From positions 74,622,744-74,686,743 of the forward strand of contig CM068827.1 of NCBI GenBank assembly GCA_028554795.2: a stretch of DNA of 64,000 nt, read 5' to 3'. The position numbers and the translations under genes are program-made. This stretch comes from Sinohyriopsis cumingii (lineage: Eukaryota > Mollusca > Bivalvia > Unionida > Unionidae). Within the stretch, counting starts at the first letter, position 1, and every line of letters begins with the position of its first letter. This document shows positions 25,001 to 36,165 of this stretch, in pieces. A model generated the notes under the pieces. The model was not told the DNA's origin. It saw nothing but the letters and a program-made list of their open reading frames with translations, and made no database searches.

Positions 25001-26724
25001 TTTTGACATTCAAATATCCCTCCTATCTGGTCAAGTTTAAATCTATTTCAGGACGCTTTGAACAAGTTATGCATAAATCAGGCATCCAAGAGTTTAAATC
25101 GTCTGCATATCAGCCCGAAAATCAAGGAGCTAGGGGAAGATTTCACCAGACTCTGAAGTATATTATTCGGTTATAAAGCTCTAATATGGGAAAATATTGG
25201 CATGAGGGTGATCATTTGCTGTTTGCTGTTACTTAATCCGTTAAAGATTCATTCGGTTTTGGTCCTATTGAACTCGACTGGGACACAAAGTCCGTGGATA
25301 ATTAAAGTTATTGCAAGAGAAACCTCTTTCAAACGAAGTTTCGGAGATTAGTCTTGATTATATCTTTGCAATATAATCATTAAAAAGAAGGGAGTATTCA
25401 TCCAGGTCATAGAGTGAAGGCTGTCTTACAGGATAAGTATTATGTTCCTCATACACTTAAACAGAAAGTAAGTAATTTAAGTTATATCATTAGCTCTCAT
25501 GGGAGGCAAAGAAAAAAACTAAAACCACTTTGCCATATAATATGTTTAAGGAGTATATTCCCAGAGATAGTCCTATTAATCATTCAATAAATTTAGTTGT
25601 ACCCCTCGCACACAGTGAAGATTTTAACGCAGAGATGTAATTGGACTGCGGTGATTTTGTTTTAACTAATGTTCAGAACTAGTAATTATATTAAACAGTC
25701 TAGACCAGAAACTTTCAGATCTACACCCAGAAGAAAAGGGTAAATTAAAATGGCTGTTAATATGAGCATTTGTTTGCAGCTGTTCCAGATAACATGAACC
25801 AATAAAATCTGCCATGACGTTGAAATTGTAATTTCTACACCTGTATAAAAGAATCGTTGATTGCATTGACAAAATTTCAAATGCAAAATATTTCACCAGG
25901 TTTGAACTTTTGACACGATTTTTCAAATTCCATTTATTAAAAGAGCAAAGGAAATTTCAGCATTTGCAACTCCAGATGATCTTCGCCGGTATAAAATAAT
26001 GCTGTTTGGCATGAAAAATTCTCCTTCCACAATCCATAGCCTTTTTAAACATCGTAAAAACTGGACTATATAATTGTCATGCGAATATCGATGTCGTCAT
26101 CATATATAATGACAATTGGAAAGATCATCTGGAGACCAGTCTGAAATTCTCTAATAGGCTCGGTGGTGCAAATATGACATCAAATTAGTGAATTGTAGTT
26201 TTGCTATGGTTTGGTAACATTTTTAGGACATATTAAGGTCATTTTTAAATTCACAGTGCATATCAATAAAAAGTATTTGATGCAGTTTTCATAATGGGCG
26301 TATATTATCGGAACTTTTGCACAAATATTTGCATAAGTGCTGAACCGCTGAACAATGTGTATTTTTTATAAAACCAATTTTGTTTTATCTCTCTAAAAAT
26401 GTAAATATTCTTTTGATACATTCAAGGCCGTAATATGAATGGGACCATAGTTTTAGCACCTGCTTCCAACCAATCCTTTCAAATATATGTTTATGCAAAT
26501 GAAATAGGGGTTGGTGGATTATAATTTCAAGAAGACCAAAAATAGTGTTGATCATCCTGCGTGCTATTTCTCTGATTAAAGCGAATCAAGCATCACATAA
26601 ATTATTCCATAATCGAGAAGTCATGTCTGGCTTTAATAGTGGCTTTGCAGCACTCTGAGGTCGCTCCTTACTCGATTATTGTAATTATTGATTAACAGAA
26701 TGGAAAACAAATATAAGAAGTTTT
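22002..26724 (+). mobile_element. Gypsy-type LTR retrotransposon interior, order gag-PR-INT-RT-RH, unit B
   Basis: The interior starts with a primer-site remnant (GGGGTCGTCCAGGACAT, 22006-22022) resembling the proline-tRNA site. Gag remnants lie at about 22850-23790, protease at 23868-24149 (LLRDIWASKGVLL, with the catalytic Asp-Thr-Gly degraded), integrase at about 24550-25600 (KPNQKKHK, then QPIPVFDVPF and TSGNQYLLIIERAS), RT at about 25700-26260 (KEISAFATPDDLRRYKIM, LFGMKNSP), and RNase H at about 26400-26720. Integrase lies before RT, the reverse of ordinary Ty3/gypsy elements but as known for Gmr1-type elements. Stops and frameshifts throughout make it inactive. Beyond 26724 the element jumps into LTR text. 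Confidence 0.75.
23063..23480. repeat. 51-bp minisatellite inside the gag remnant
   Basis: The core CAAGAATTGCCCCC occurs nine times with a period of 51 bp, apart from one 22-bp partial unit at about 23242 and a shortened first unit. The matching single-copy sequence in unit C (about 38104-38160) is the ordinary gag text. The monomer carries a stop in the gag frame, so the expansion does not encode protein in that frame. Confidence 0.9.
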
Positions 26725-26945
26725 TGATAATTCCTAGTACTTGTTCTTGTTTCAGTTTCAGCACACATTTCATTTGTGTTTATATTTAATTAAAGAGGAA
26801 TCATTGATTTCAATTATACTGTATAAGTTCAACTTAAATTTTCATTTCACGATATAGACAATTAAATTGTTAGCAAGGTTTTACATAACGTGCTGATTTT
26901 CCTCCTTTCTGTTACTTAGTTTAAGATCATAGAGTAGTATTACAA
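26725..26945 (+). mobile_element. 3' LTR half fused to the RNase H remnant, unit B
   Basis: Text from CTTGTTCTTGTTTCAG onward matches the interior of the LTR at about 8385, and the stretch ends AGTTTAAGATCATAGAGTAG. The RNase H end, polypurine tract and first half of the LTR are missing, so an internal deletion made this junction. Confidence 0.6.
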
Positions 26946-27670
26946 GAGAGGCAATACAAAAACATAATATTTACGATTTATACTTAACAACTGATGACAC
27001 AGTAGGCTTTCTGACGCTGAGGATGCACTATAAAGACGAAGCCTTAATGCACGAAATATTGTGCTAGCAGCGCGAGAGCTCGACGACTGACACACTGATA
27101 GTATTATCTCTACGGATATTGCGAATATTTGGGCGTAATTTAGAATAAAGCACGATAAAGACAGGGCACCAGCAAATGACAAGGCATCAGCTATGGTTGG
27201 CTGTGCAGAAAACCTGAAACCCCACTTATTAGAGTTTTGGTCACATGCTTTATTTATCCATCCACAGTGGATTGCAATGCTTTCCCTGCTTTTGTTCGTG
27301 CTAGTTTGTAGTTTTCTGCAGCAAAACGTATATTTTCATATTTCAGGCGAACAGGCCTGGCATCAAATCAGCTCACTACCATAGAAACCTGCCAACAAGC
27401 AATCGTATTATTGATTGCCTGGCAAGGTAGAATTCCACATAAGATCTCTTTATCTGGTTGATTCAAGTCTACTTAGCAGTCTAAACCGTTCTGAACGACA
27501 CAACAGCTACCAAAGCTGAAGCTGGTCGGATCCGATTTTAATCAGGTGAACAATCGAATATAATGTAATGCATGGTTCCAAAACTCTTTTATGTGGGCAC
27601 AAGGAATTGTGTTTGGACGAGTTTCCTACACTAAGTGCGGTGTATCCAATATGTTGCAGTCTGTGTCTGA
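26946..27670. other. Block X, unit B
   Basis: Parallels 8810-9540 of A and 54110-54930 of D. The minus-strand open stretch seen in A is interrupted by stops here. No gene is visible. Confidence 0.45.
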
Positions 27671-27941
27671 CACTTTAATGAGGAGCCCCGAGTGGCCCAG
27701 TGATCAAAAGCGCTCACCGTTATGGATAATTGCCATTTCACTTATGTCTACGTTGGTTCGAGTCTCGGAATCGGCCAATGTCGGTATGTTAGAAAACTTG
27801 CGAGTACCTTCTCGTGGGTCGGTGTTTTTCCCCGTGGTTTTCCAGGGTTCTTCCTCAACCATTTATACTGGCCTCCATTTATAGCCTATCTTGTGTTGAA
27901 AAATGGTGCTAAACCCTACAACAACAACAACACTTTGGTGA
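27671..27941 (+). mobile_element. tRNA-derived SINE with target duplication, unit B
   Basis: The element is 27682-27930, about 249 bp. The head has CGAGTGGCCCAGTGATCAAA (A-box-like) and GTTGGTTCGAGTCTCGG (B-box-like). The body has TTTTTCCCCGTGGTTTTCC and TACTGGCCTCC, resembling the 3' domain of molluscan SINEs. The tail is CTACAACAACAACAAC. Flanks CACTTTAATGA (27671) and CACTTTGGTGA (27931) are a target duplication with two mismatches. Units A (about 9535) and D (about 54920) show the uninterrupted site, ACTTTAATGAAACAG and ACTTTAAAGAAACAG. Confidence 0.8.
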
Positions 27942-29785
27942 AACAGGTATCGCAATTATTGCTGCGTTCAAATGAAATGTCTCAAGAAATCCAGTTTAAA
28001 AACAAGCTTGATAGTGATGACTGCTCACACCATTAACAATAATATTCAGCTTTATTGATTCCATGCATAAATCTCTCACTAGTTTTAGACAATGTGAAAT
28101 AGATTTAGACAATGTGAAATAGATATTGCCCACACAAGGCGATCCTGTCTGCTGCTAAACAAATGGCTATCCCGCAAGCAACGTGTACCCCATTAGACAG
28201 TGTCTCAACCATGGCACGATACCAACTAATAAATGTCATCAGACTAATCAGACAGGGTGTGCAATTCCGTGTTCACGAGGAAACCTCAATCAAAATATTA
28301 CGTGTTTCTTTTTTGGATCCTATTTTGAGGCAGACGATTGTTCTGTTCTAGTTATAAATTCGGTTGAAGCTAAGGTAAAGGTGTATGTCTCTGAGTAGCC
28401 AATTTATATAAAACGTATCTCCATTGCTTACAGAAAAGTTCACTCAATCAATTGTCCCATACTAGATTATGTAGAACAATGCACAAATTTATCAACAAAC
28501 GGCGAAGATACGAGTTTAGCAAAGCCTGAACTTTATTCATGTGTAGGACTCGTGTGCTACCATTATATCCTGTCTCCCCCTTTCGTTAGAAACATAAAAT
28601 AAGTCTGTGTGAACGGTATTTCAGTATCCAGTGTAATATCGTTATCCTCCATCTGAAAGCAAAGATTCAAGTAATCCTCAACAATATGATGTAGCCTAGT
28701 CATTACCCTGTGTACTGTACAACGATAGCAAACTCAATATCCCAATTTTAATCAGAATCATGAAAATGATTTCTCACTTCAGATAGAAGAGAATTACAAG
28801 ATTGCAACGCGAAGGTCCTGCACCAGTTTGTCACGCCGGAGTCTGTTTCAATGTCAGTCGGATCTCGTTTATGAAATTGAAGAATCACACTCGTAATATA
28901 GCATTACTACCAAATTGCATATCTCTGTCTCTAACGCGAAATGCAAATCGATGTAGATGTGTTACTAAACCTATGGGGACAGGGAATTTGAAAGGTCAAT
29001 ATGAACTTATATTAGTGATTGTCAGATCAACTTATCTTAATCGTAAGAACATGTCGATTTAAATAGATTATATGATATACTTTAATATATCTGATGAAAC
29101 CTTCTCTTCTTTGCAGTCTGTTAACGCCTATGATTGGTGTTGGCTTCCTTGTGTACGTTCATATATATTAGTGTTTGCAAGTGAAGCAGAACGGAAAATG
29201 TCTGTAGACGATATAGTTTCTTTAGAAAGTCGTCCAATATATTATCATATTCAAACTGCAGAAGGTTATTTCCATTAACTCATTGTAGAGCGATGAAAAG
29301 GCAACACACTATTAACTTGATAGCTGCAATTAATGTTATCAACAACGATGCTAGTCGCACACAATATGCAATATTCTAATTTTCCTTTTTTCTATGACAT
29401 TTCTTGTCTTAGTTCTTATTTGGTTCCTCTGCTCTATATCTCCAAGGAAAGTCTGCCACCTGCCTATCAAGCATATAAGATGAATACATTGTCCAGCGTT
29501 TTTGTTGACATTTTGTGTTTAATTTGTAAGATATTTGTTATATATTCTCGAACATATTTCTTTTGTTTCATGTCACATGCATATTTATTACACAAACATT
29601 TAATGTTAAAATTTGGATAGTGCGCTCGAAAAAAGGAAGTCCTGTTGGAAGAAACTGTCTGCTTTTGACGCTTGGATAATGTGGCAGTACTGTAAGTAAG
29701 GCTGGAAGTTTAGTAGCATTTGATGAAATCTACCGCCCAAACGTTTGAGTTAGGTGTAGTTCAGAAAAATATTTAATGTCGTATG
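27942..29785. other. Shared block Z with two open plus-strand stretches, unrecognised
   Basis: 28183-28398 on the plus strand reads a cysteine-containing stretch with NQTGCAIPCSRGNLNQN and ADDCSVLV. Parallels in C (about 42230-42470: NQAGCTIPYSLGNLNQD, GNYCSVVV) and D (about 55120-55390) keep several of these cysteines. A second stretch at 28802-29000 (CFNVSRISFMKL, HTRNIALL, SLSLTRN) recurs in C and D. The blocks could be remnants of one or more extracellular-protein exons, but the family is not recognised and D and C carry stops. Confidence 0.35.
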
Positions 29786-30434
29786 TTTGGCAATGTGTTC
29801 TCAAACGAAGGTGTTGTGTAAAGAAAAACTATGACAACAGATAAAGAGATAGGGGGAGAGATGGAGGAAAGGAGACATGGGGAGGAGAGAGAGAATAAAA
29901 ATCTTTTATTAAAAGATTAAAAAATCCAGAAAAAAAGAAAAAGACAAAGAGTCATGTGAATATTCAAGACAAGGTAAGAAATGCCACCAATTTCGGAGAA
30001 AACTTTAATCCATGCTTAATTAGACACTTAAATTGATGGCTGACTGGTTACTTTAATGAAAGTGGAATTTTTGTACCATAAACAACGTAATCGTAATAGT
30101 TAAATACCACTGTAAACAGATAAATAAGGGACAGCAACTACGACTTCAGATGAGCTTCTAAATTGAGACAAAGTGCTCAGTTCTGGGCGACATAACCTTA
30201 CATCGTAAGGTCCCCGAAACAAAATCTGAAACTTGCACTCCTTGATCTTGTTCCCAGTTGCAGCAATGAAGAGCGAGAGAGAAGAGAATTCCACAATGGA
30301 AAGCATCTAAACGAGCAAAACGTCCCCAAATCACCTCCGGCTTCAGAATTCAAAGCAAATGGTTGAGATAATATATACGATATTATTATTTTATTCTGTT
30401 TCGGAACTAATTAAGCAGAAAGAAAAAGAGATTC
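29786..30434 (+). other. Unit-start block of C, decayed
   Basis: Recognisable by TGTTCTCAAACGAAGGTG and a short GA run near 29885. The plus-strand frame that is open in A and D is interrupted here. The minus-strand frame at 30100-30306 is open and shares a few residues with B and E, but was not identified. Confidence 0.35.
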
Positions 30435-30511
30435 AATTTATTGTACAACTTCTTTATTTAAACATTTGGACAATATTCACATTTGCTTGAAGGATTTTGC
30501 CACTGTCGCAT
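30435..30511 (-). terminator. Terminal non-coding exon and poly(A) signal of peptide gene C
   Basis: Acceptor TTGTTCTTTCAG with AG at 30513-30512, exon from 30511, AATAAA at 30458-30453. The 3' UTR intron is 580 bp. Confidence 0.55.
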
Positions 30512-31107
30512 CTGAAAGAACAAAATGAATTTCACTTTAACCTAGTCGCATACTCTATTCGTAACCATATCTTTATGATAAGCATGCATAAATGTGAAGA
30601 AACTATGGATCAACATGTTACCTGAAACATAAATTCCTACACTATATTTGCAACTGATATAATGACATTAAGACACGCCAAAACGACTGATAGACTATGT
30701 CTTGTTCATGCATACAGTGCTGACCTTTAACGTCAGTTGAAAGGCACCTGAATACAATGCAAGACAAACAATTAAGGAAAGGTGGAAAATTCAGACTACG
30801 GTTTCTATTATCATGAGTTTAAAAAGTATTATGGTTACTTTAGAAAGAGTTACAAAAATGAAAAATACCGTTTATCTAAGAGAGGTAAATTATGAAGATC
30901 ATGCAAACTTATTAGAAACGATCCAAAATGACGAATGGCTTATCGGCAAGGTTGGTAAATCAAGATTTGTATATTTTACACAGTTCCTCTTGAAGTTTGT
31001 TTTTATTTTCAAAGACACATTCCTACCGGTTATGAGACGCGTGCTGGGTCAATACTGCAATATGGATGAAAGTAAAAGCGAGATTGTTTACCGTAGAGTT
31101 TATGGGT

Positions 31108-31239
31108 TTAGTAATATATAGGACAGCATCTAACTGATCTGGAATGGCTTCCATAAGGGTCGTACATTCTGCATGGTCCATCTTCCCTTTCTCCATGTAG
31201 ACAGACCCGCCGGCATTGACATATATCAGGGAGCAAGCG

Positions 31240-31286
<47 letters not shown>

Positions 31287-31891
31287 TAATAAAAAGCAGA
31301 AAATAATACTAAAAAGATTAATTTATGGAGCATGGAAGAATACGAAGAATAAGAAAACGAAAACAAAGAAGAAAATTAAAGACATACAAAAGCAACTAAC
31401 GAAAACCAAAATTGGTAAACCGACTCTAGCAGTGACATTGGATTCTGTTCGCGCATCCCTCTTTACTTCTTTGTTCCTGACTTATCAGCCACGAGATATT
31501 GAATTTGAAACGTTTGAATTCCATACTGGTTTCCCTATTCACCACTCGTAACAACAATGTAAATTGAGCTGACATTGCTTTTCGACAATTGCGAATACAA
31601 GAAGGATGCTGATGATCATGTTCGTCATGATCAAAATAACGATTATGCTGATGATGTCGATCATTGGTATAAAGATGGTAGCTAGGTGGATCTTATACTG
31701 ACGGGGACGATATTGTTCAAACTAGAAATACATTTGACGATAGCCGGATAAACGAAGATGAAATTAGGAAGACGACTACAACGACATGGAGTAGTCGTAT
31801 CATTAAGATCATAGTTACCTTGAGCTGCAGTGAAGTGGATGACCATCAGACTGAAAACGAGGAAGAATATAATGGTGGATGCCTTTAACAT
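31108..31891 (-). pseudogene. Six-cysteine secreted peptide, copy C (intron 1 acceptor lost)
   Basis: Exon 1 (31891-31819, 73 nt) is intact: it begins MLKASTIIFFLVFSLM, ends HFTAAQ, and has a GT donor at 31818-31817. Exon 2 (31238-31108, 131 nt) is open and keeps all six cysteines with the family spacing, with Val before the third cysteine and Leu for Phe after the first Leu. Where the other four copies end the intron in TAG, this copy reads ATAC before GCTTG, so the canonical AG acceptor is gone. The nearest upstream AG lies beyond the ATT repeat. TATA box (31952-31960), 3' UTR donor (31091, 16 nt past the stop) and terminal exon are kept. Either the copy recently became non-functional, or it uses an unusual or distant acceptor, or the base is an assembly error in the repeat. 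Confidence 0.65.
31239..31290. repeat. (AAT)n microsatellite at the intron 1 acceptor, copy C
   Basis: A pure AAT run on the plus strand abutting the mutated acceptor. The GTAT between the exon and the repeat replaces the CTA that provides the AG in other copies. Confidence 0.9.
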
Positions 31892-31951
31892 ATTTCCTTT
31901 GTTTTAACGGCAATAATTGTGCTTGAATACAAGTGAATTCCCGCTAAATTG

Positions 31952-31960
31952 CTATTTATA
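31952..31960 (-). promoter_or_regulatory. TATA box of peptide gene C
   Basis: TATAAATAG on the minus strand with the conserved downstream CAATTTAGCG, as in copies A and B. Confidence 0.72.
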
Positions 31961-31964
31961 CAAA

Positions 31965-33860
31965 AGATCCAGGAAGGACATGGCTTATCATAAATTATGG
32001 TGACGAGGGATTGTTTCAAGGAAATGGTTTCGAATATATCTTTACCGTTTGAAAATATGATGTGTCCATATTTAAAAAAGATTTCTGTCAGTTCATCAAT
32101 TGGGCATGTAAAACTGTCATGTAATTTAACCAGATCCGTACTCATGCCGAATTCTTAATTTCTTCTGTATCCCGTACTAGACCAAAATGTGGAATTGTTT
32201 ACTGTTGTTGACAGAAATGTTGACATAATATAAGCTGTCCATCTTTAAATATCTACAGTCATTAAGTTCGGTTAAGATTGGATTATTTAATGTGTGCGGA
32301 ATGTGAAGCTATATGGAGTACTTAAATAAGAAACAGATTGTTAAATCTCATCAGATTACTGACGTAAATGATAGTTGGTAACTCAGAATTTGAACTGTTG
32401 AACCCGTTTCATGTTAACTTTTAATCTGCCTTCCCTCAAAAAATTGAAAGTGTACTATTCATTTAAATCTGTGCTGTCCAACCCGCGGCCAGCGGGCCAC
32501 ATGCAGCCCGCAGGCTGATTTTAAATGACCCGCCAGAGCTCGAGCAGCTATATAGTCGTTGCTTTTCAGTTTTCTGCTGAGGCCCTCGGCTTCAAGAAAA
32601 ACATTTTTCAGTGGCCCATGGTGTCAAAAAGGTTGAACAGCACTGATTTAAATGTTCAAATGATTTGAATGATTTTGCGATAGTTCCAAAATGCACGATT
32701 GATAGAAATCATGTTTTCAAAATTGTTGAAACCTAAAGACTACTTCTTGTCATTTGACTACGTCCTAGATTAATGTGTATCCTAGAAAACTGTAAAATAA
32801 TAAATAAATTCAACGCCTGTAATGTTTTTCATGATAGATGAATAAATATATGGTTATATGTAGGCATGCATGACCATTTGACATGTCATTTATAACTTCG
32901 AATACAAGTTGACTCCATTTAAAAATATTTGTATGGAGAGTGAACCTGAAAGTAATTGCATGCTTATTTTTGGGAGTCATTCGTGTCAACATACGTAATT
33001 TTTATATCTTCACAGGAAGAAAATAGTTGGTAAATAAAAAATTATCCACACTTCAGATTTCTTTTAATACCAAGTGTATTTTGTAATGAAAAGAAGACAA
33101 TAGATAATACATTTTACATAATACATTAATCTCATTTGTCTGAGTTATGCTTCTTTCTATAAGAGAAGAAATCCCTCAAATGTACTTGACAATAATAATT
33201 GTCACCGATTAGCTGTAATATGTGTAGTGTCTATATTTAATAAACATGATGTGAATTTTTGTTAATCTAAATGCATTTAATAATGATCGTTTCACATGCT
33301 GGAATCTCTATATCTTTCTTATCTCCTCTCTCTCTCTCTCCATAAGATATATCTTATCAATACACGAAAGGTAGATCAGACATGAGGAGATTTCATTGGG
33401 TTCTTATTTCTGCCTATTAACAACACTCGATGACGGGATTTCTTAACAATATGCCTTTTGGGTTAGTAATCAGCAAGACCAAATTACAAATAGGAGACAA
33501 TAAACATGTCACGCATTATTAAAATATGTGGGAAGAGAGCAAACATATATAGACCTGATTTTGTCACATGTTTCGCGCGCGAATTATACGTGGAATTAGA
33601 TCATGCTATTGTTCATATTGTGAAAAGGTGATATACAGTCAGTTACGCATACATACGTCTAGATGCAAGGTCCCATTCACATCATGTATCTTACATGACT
33701 TGAAAACTAATCATTACTTCACATGTTTCAAAGTTTTATTCTCGAGTAGTTAAGTACATTGAAATACCTATTTAAATACTCTTTTCATTTTATACTTTGC
33801 TCCTCAATCAATGCATTTCTTTAAGCGGCATTGACAATGATATTAAATACAAATAATTAT
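31965..33860. other. Upstream flank of peptide gene C, no gene seen
   Basis: Parallels the upstream flanks of A, B, D and E and is interrupted by the MITE at 32469-32645. A single satellite core lies at about 33825. No gene is visible. Confidence 0.5.
32461..32653. mobile_element. hAT-type MITE with perfect 8-bp target duplication
   Basis: The element is 32469-32645 (177 bp). Its ends CTGTGCTGTCCAACC and GGTTGAACAGCACTG are near-perfect inverted repeats. Both flanks are ATTTAAAT (32461-32468 and 32646-32653), an exact 8-bp duplication as made by hAT transposases. Units A (about 4930), B (about 16990) and E (about 59327) have a single CATTTAAATGTT at the matching point, the empty site. The GC-rich CCCGCGGCCAGCGGGCCACA text is typical of a widespread animal hAT MITE. 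It has no coding capacity. Confidence 0.9.
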
Positions 33861-33888
33861 TCTTTCTCTCCTTCCTTCCTTCCTTCCT

Positions 33889-33932
<44 letters not shown>

Positions 33933-33972
33933 GCTTTCTTGTTTTCTTGTTTTCTTTCTTTCTTTCTTTCTT
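33861..33972. repeat. (CTTT)n/(CCTT)n tract adjoining a LINE, unit C
   Basis: CCTT then CTTT repeats, ending directly at the 5'-truncated LINE that starts near 33973. Confidence 0.9.
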
Positions 33973-35609
33973 TTGAACTTGATCCAATTCCAACATCACT
34001 CCTGCTTGAGTGCTTAGATCCAATATAGCCTTCACTAACTGATGTTATTAATACCTCTCTCTCATATGGGGAATTCCCACCATTTTTCAAAACTGCCATT
34101 GTAAAGCCTCTGCTGAAGAAACCAACACTAGACCATAACGATTTAAAGAACTACCGCCCAGTTTCTAATCTCCCATTCATATCAAAAATCTTAGAAAAGG
34201 TTGTTCTATCCCAGCTTGTATCTCATCTGAATTCAAACAGTCTTTTTAGCAATGTACAATCTGCATATCGCCATTGCCACAGTACTGAAACTACTCTTCT
34301 AAAAGTAGTTAATGACATTCTTTCTGCTTTGGATAGCGGAAAGATTACAATCCTCACCCTCCTTGATTTGTATGCAGCATTTGACACAGTAGACCATGAT
34401 ATATTACTTCACCATCTCCAGCATGTATTTGGCATTCATGATACAGCCTTACTGTGGTTCAAGACATACTTGGTCAACAGGACACAAATTGTGTCTGCAA
34501 ATGGAATACACTCTAGCCCAGTTAATCTATGTTGTGGTGTTCCACGGGGGTATGTTCTTGGACCTGTTCTCTTAATTCTATACACTCAGTCGCTCTCAAG
34601 TGTCATAGATCATCATCCAGCGTCTGACTAGTTGTACGCTGATGACACCCGAAAATACAAATTTAGCCACCCAACTGAATTTGATGCTACCATCCAATGT
34701 GTAGAGAGGTGCATTTTAATGATGATAAAACTGAGGCCATTCTGATCGCAACACAAAGACTATCTCATTCACAGCCTTTACCTCAAACAATGAATATCAT
34801 CAACATCAACATTAAATTCACACAGTCAGTACGAAACCTAGGTGTTACACTGGACAGTACTCTCACATTGCACCAACATGTCATGAACATATGCAAGGCT
34901 GCATATCTTGAGCTGAGACGCATCAGCTCCATTCGCAAATACCTTTCAGTTGATGCCACTAAAGCACTTGTGTATTCATTAGTACTTTCAAGACTGGACT
35001 ATTGTAACTCCACTTTGTCTGGTTCATCTCAGTATCTACTCCAGAAACTTCAGAAAGTTCAAAACACAGCTGCATGGATCATACTTAGAGTACCACAATA
35101 AGAGCACACCTCTGTATCTTACACTGGCTATCCATTCGATTCAGAATCAAACAAAACTTTGTTCTCAAGGCTACGTTTCAATGACGGGCTCAAGTCCAAC
35201 ATACCTCTCTGACCTCACCCATGTATACACACCAGCAAGATACTTACGCTCCTTTTCTGACACTCGTATACTCATTATTCCCACTATGAAAACGAAGTCA
35301 TATGGACAACGTTCTTTTGCATACCAGGGCCCAGCAACGTGGAATGAATTGCCCACTGAACTTAAACACAAAGACACAGTGATCCCATTCAAGGGTGCTC
35401 TTAAAACTCACTTATTCCGACTGCAAGAACAAACTTAAAAACCTAATAATGTTTCCTACCTTAAATATTTTCAGCATGTTGTTTGTGTTTTCTAATTTCA
35501 TGGTGTTTGGTTTTGTAATCATATCAATTTATATGTTTTTTATGTTATAGGTGTTGTCTAATGTTGTAAAGCGCTTAGAGCTTCCACAGATTAGGCGCTA
35601 TGCAAAGTC

Positions 35610-35657
<48 letters not shown>

Positions 35658-35658
35658 G

Positions 35659-35704
<46 letters not shown>
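33973..35704 (+). mobile_element. 5'-truncated non-LTR retrotransposon (CR1/L2-like), broken ORF2
   Basis: Reverse-transcriptase text runs through several frames: LKNYRPVSNLPFISKILEKV at about 34143-34203, LLDLYAAFDTVDHDILL at 34329 onward, GVPRGYVLGP, and the catalytic LYADD at about 34630 after a stop. The C-terminal part at 35181-35438 reads YTPARYLRS, SYGQRSFAYQGPATWNELP and LKTHLFRLQ. The 3' end has GTAAAGCGCTTAGAG and AGGCGCTATGCAAAG followed by an ATT repeat (35616-35704), as in L2/CR1-like LINEs. The stop before LYADD and several frameshifts make it inactive. Confidence 0.85.
35616..35704. repeat. (ATT)n tail of the LINE
   Basis: ATT repeats directly after the LINE 3' end, taken as its 3' microsatellite tail. 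Confidence 0.9.
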
Positions 35705-35705
<1 letters not shown>

Positions 35706-36165
35706 TGACTAATATGTAAAAGATCGATACAATTCCAACATTTTCCTTTCGAGGGGCTGTACTGTGTATATATATCTTTGCGTCATTTTCGTTTGGTCTA
35801 TGACTGCAGATTATATTTCTAGATAAAGCTATAAATAGTTGCATACTAGTTTTAAATTCAGCCTTGAAAATGAACCTGCTAAAGTCTGAGGGAATTGTCT
35901 GATTGGATATTTAAATACTTCGAATAAATCAAGTGGAGGTATTGTTATTTCCTCGCATTGTTTTTGTTTCAGTATCAGCATAATCATAAGAGATGTGTTT
36001 AATGTTGCATATATATTTAATTTCAGAAGAATAATGTATTGAAATTCTTTACTGGAACCACTCATTTATCATATGCCTCTCTGGGCTAATCCAAAAACGC
36101 TGTAATTATTATAAATTTATTTAAAGACATTCCTAGTAGTGCTACATGATACGTTCACATTCAAG
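35705..36165 (+). mobile_element. Purine tract and truncated LTR, first copy in unit C
   Basis: The approach text AATATGTAAAAGATCGATAC ending GAGGGG, then an LTR from about 35758 with TATAAATAG at about 35830. It stops near 36165, where block X begins, at the same point as the LTR copy at 41677. The two LTR/block X junctions are therefore copies of each other. Confidence 0.6.

Noticed and set aside
31682-31891. Single-exon 69-residue reading of copy C, and similar read-through into intron 1 in other copies
   Set aside because: The frame past the donor differs in length and content between copies and ends in stops, while the GT donor and exon 2 are conserved, so intron splicing is the better model.
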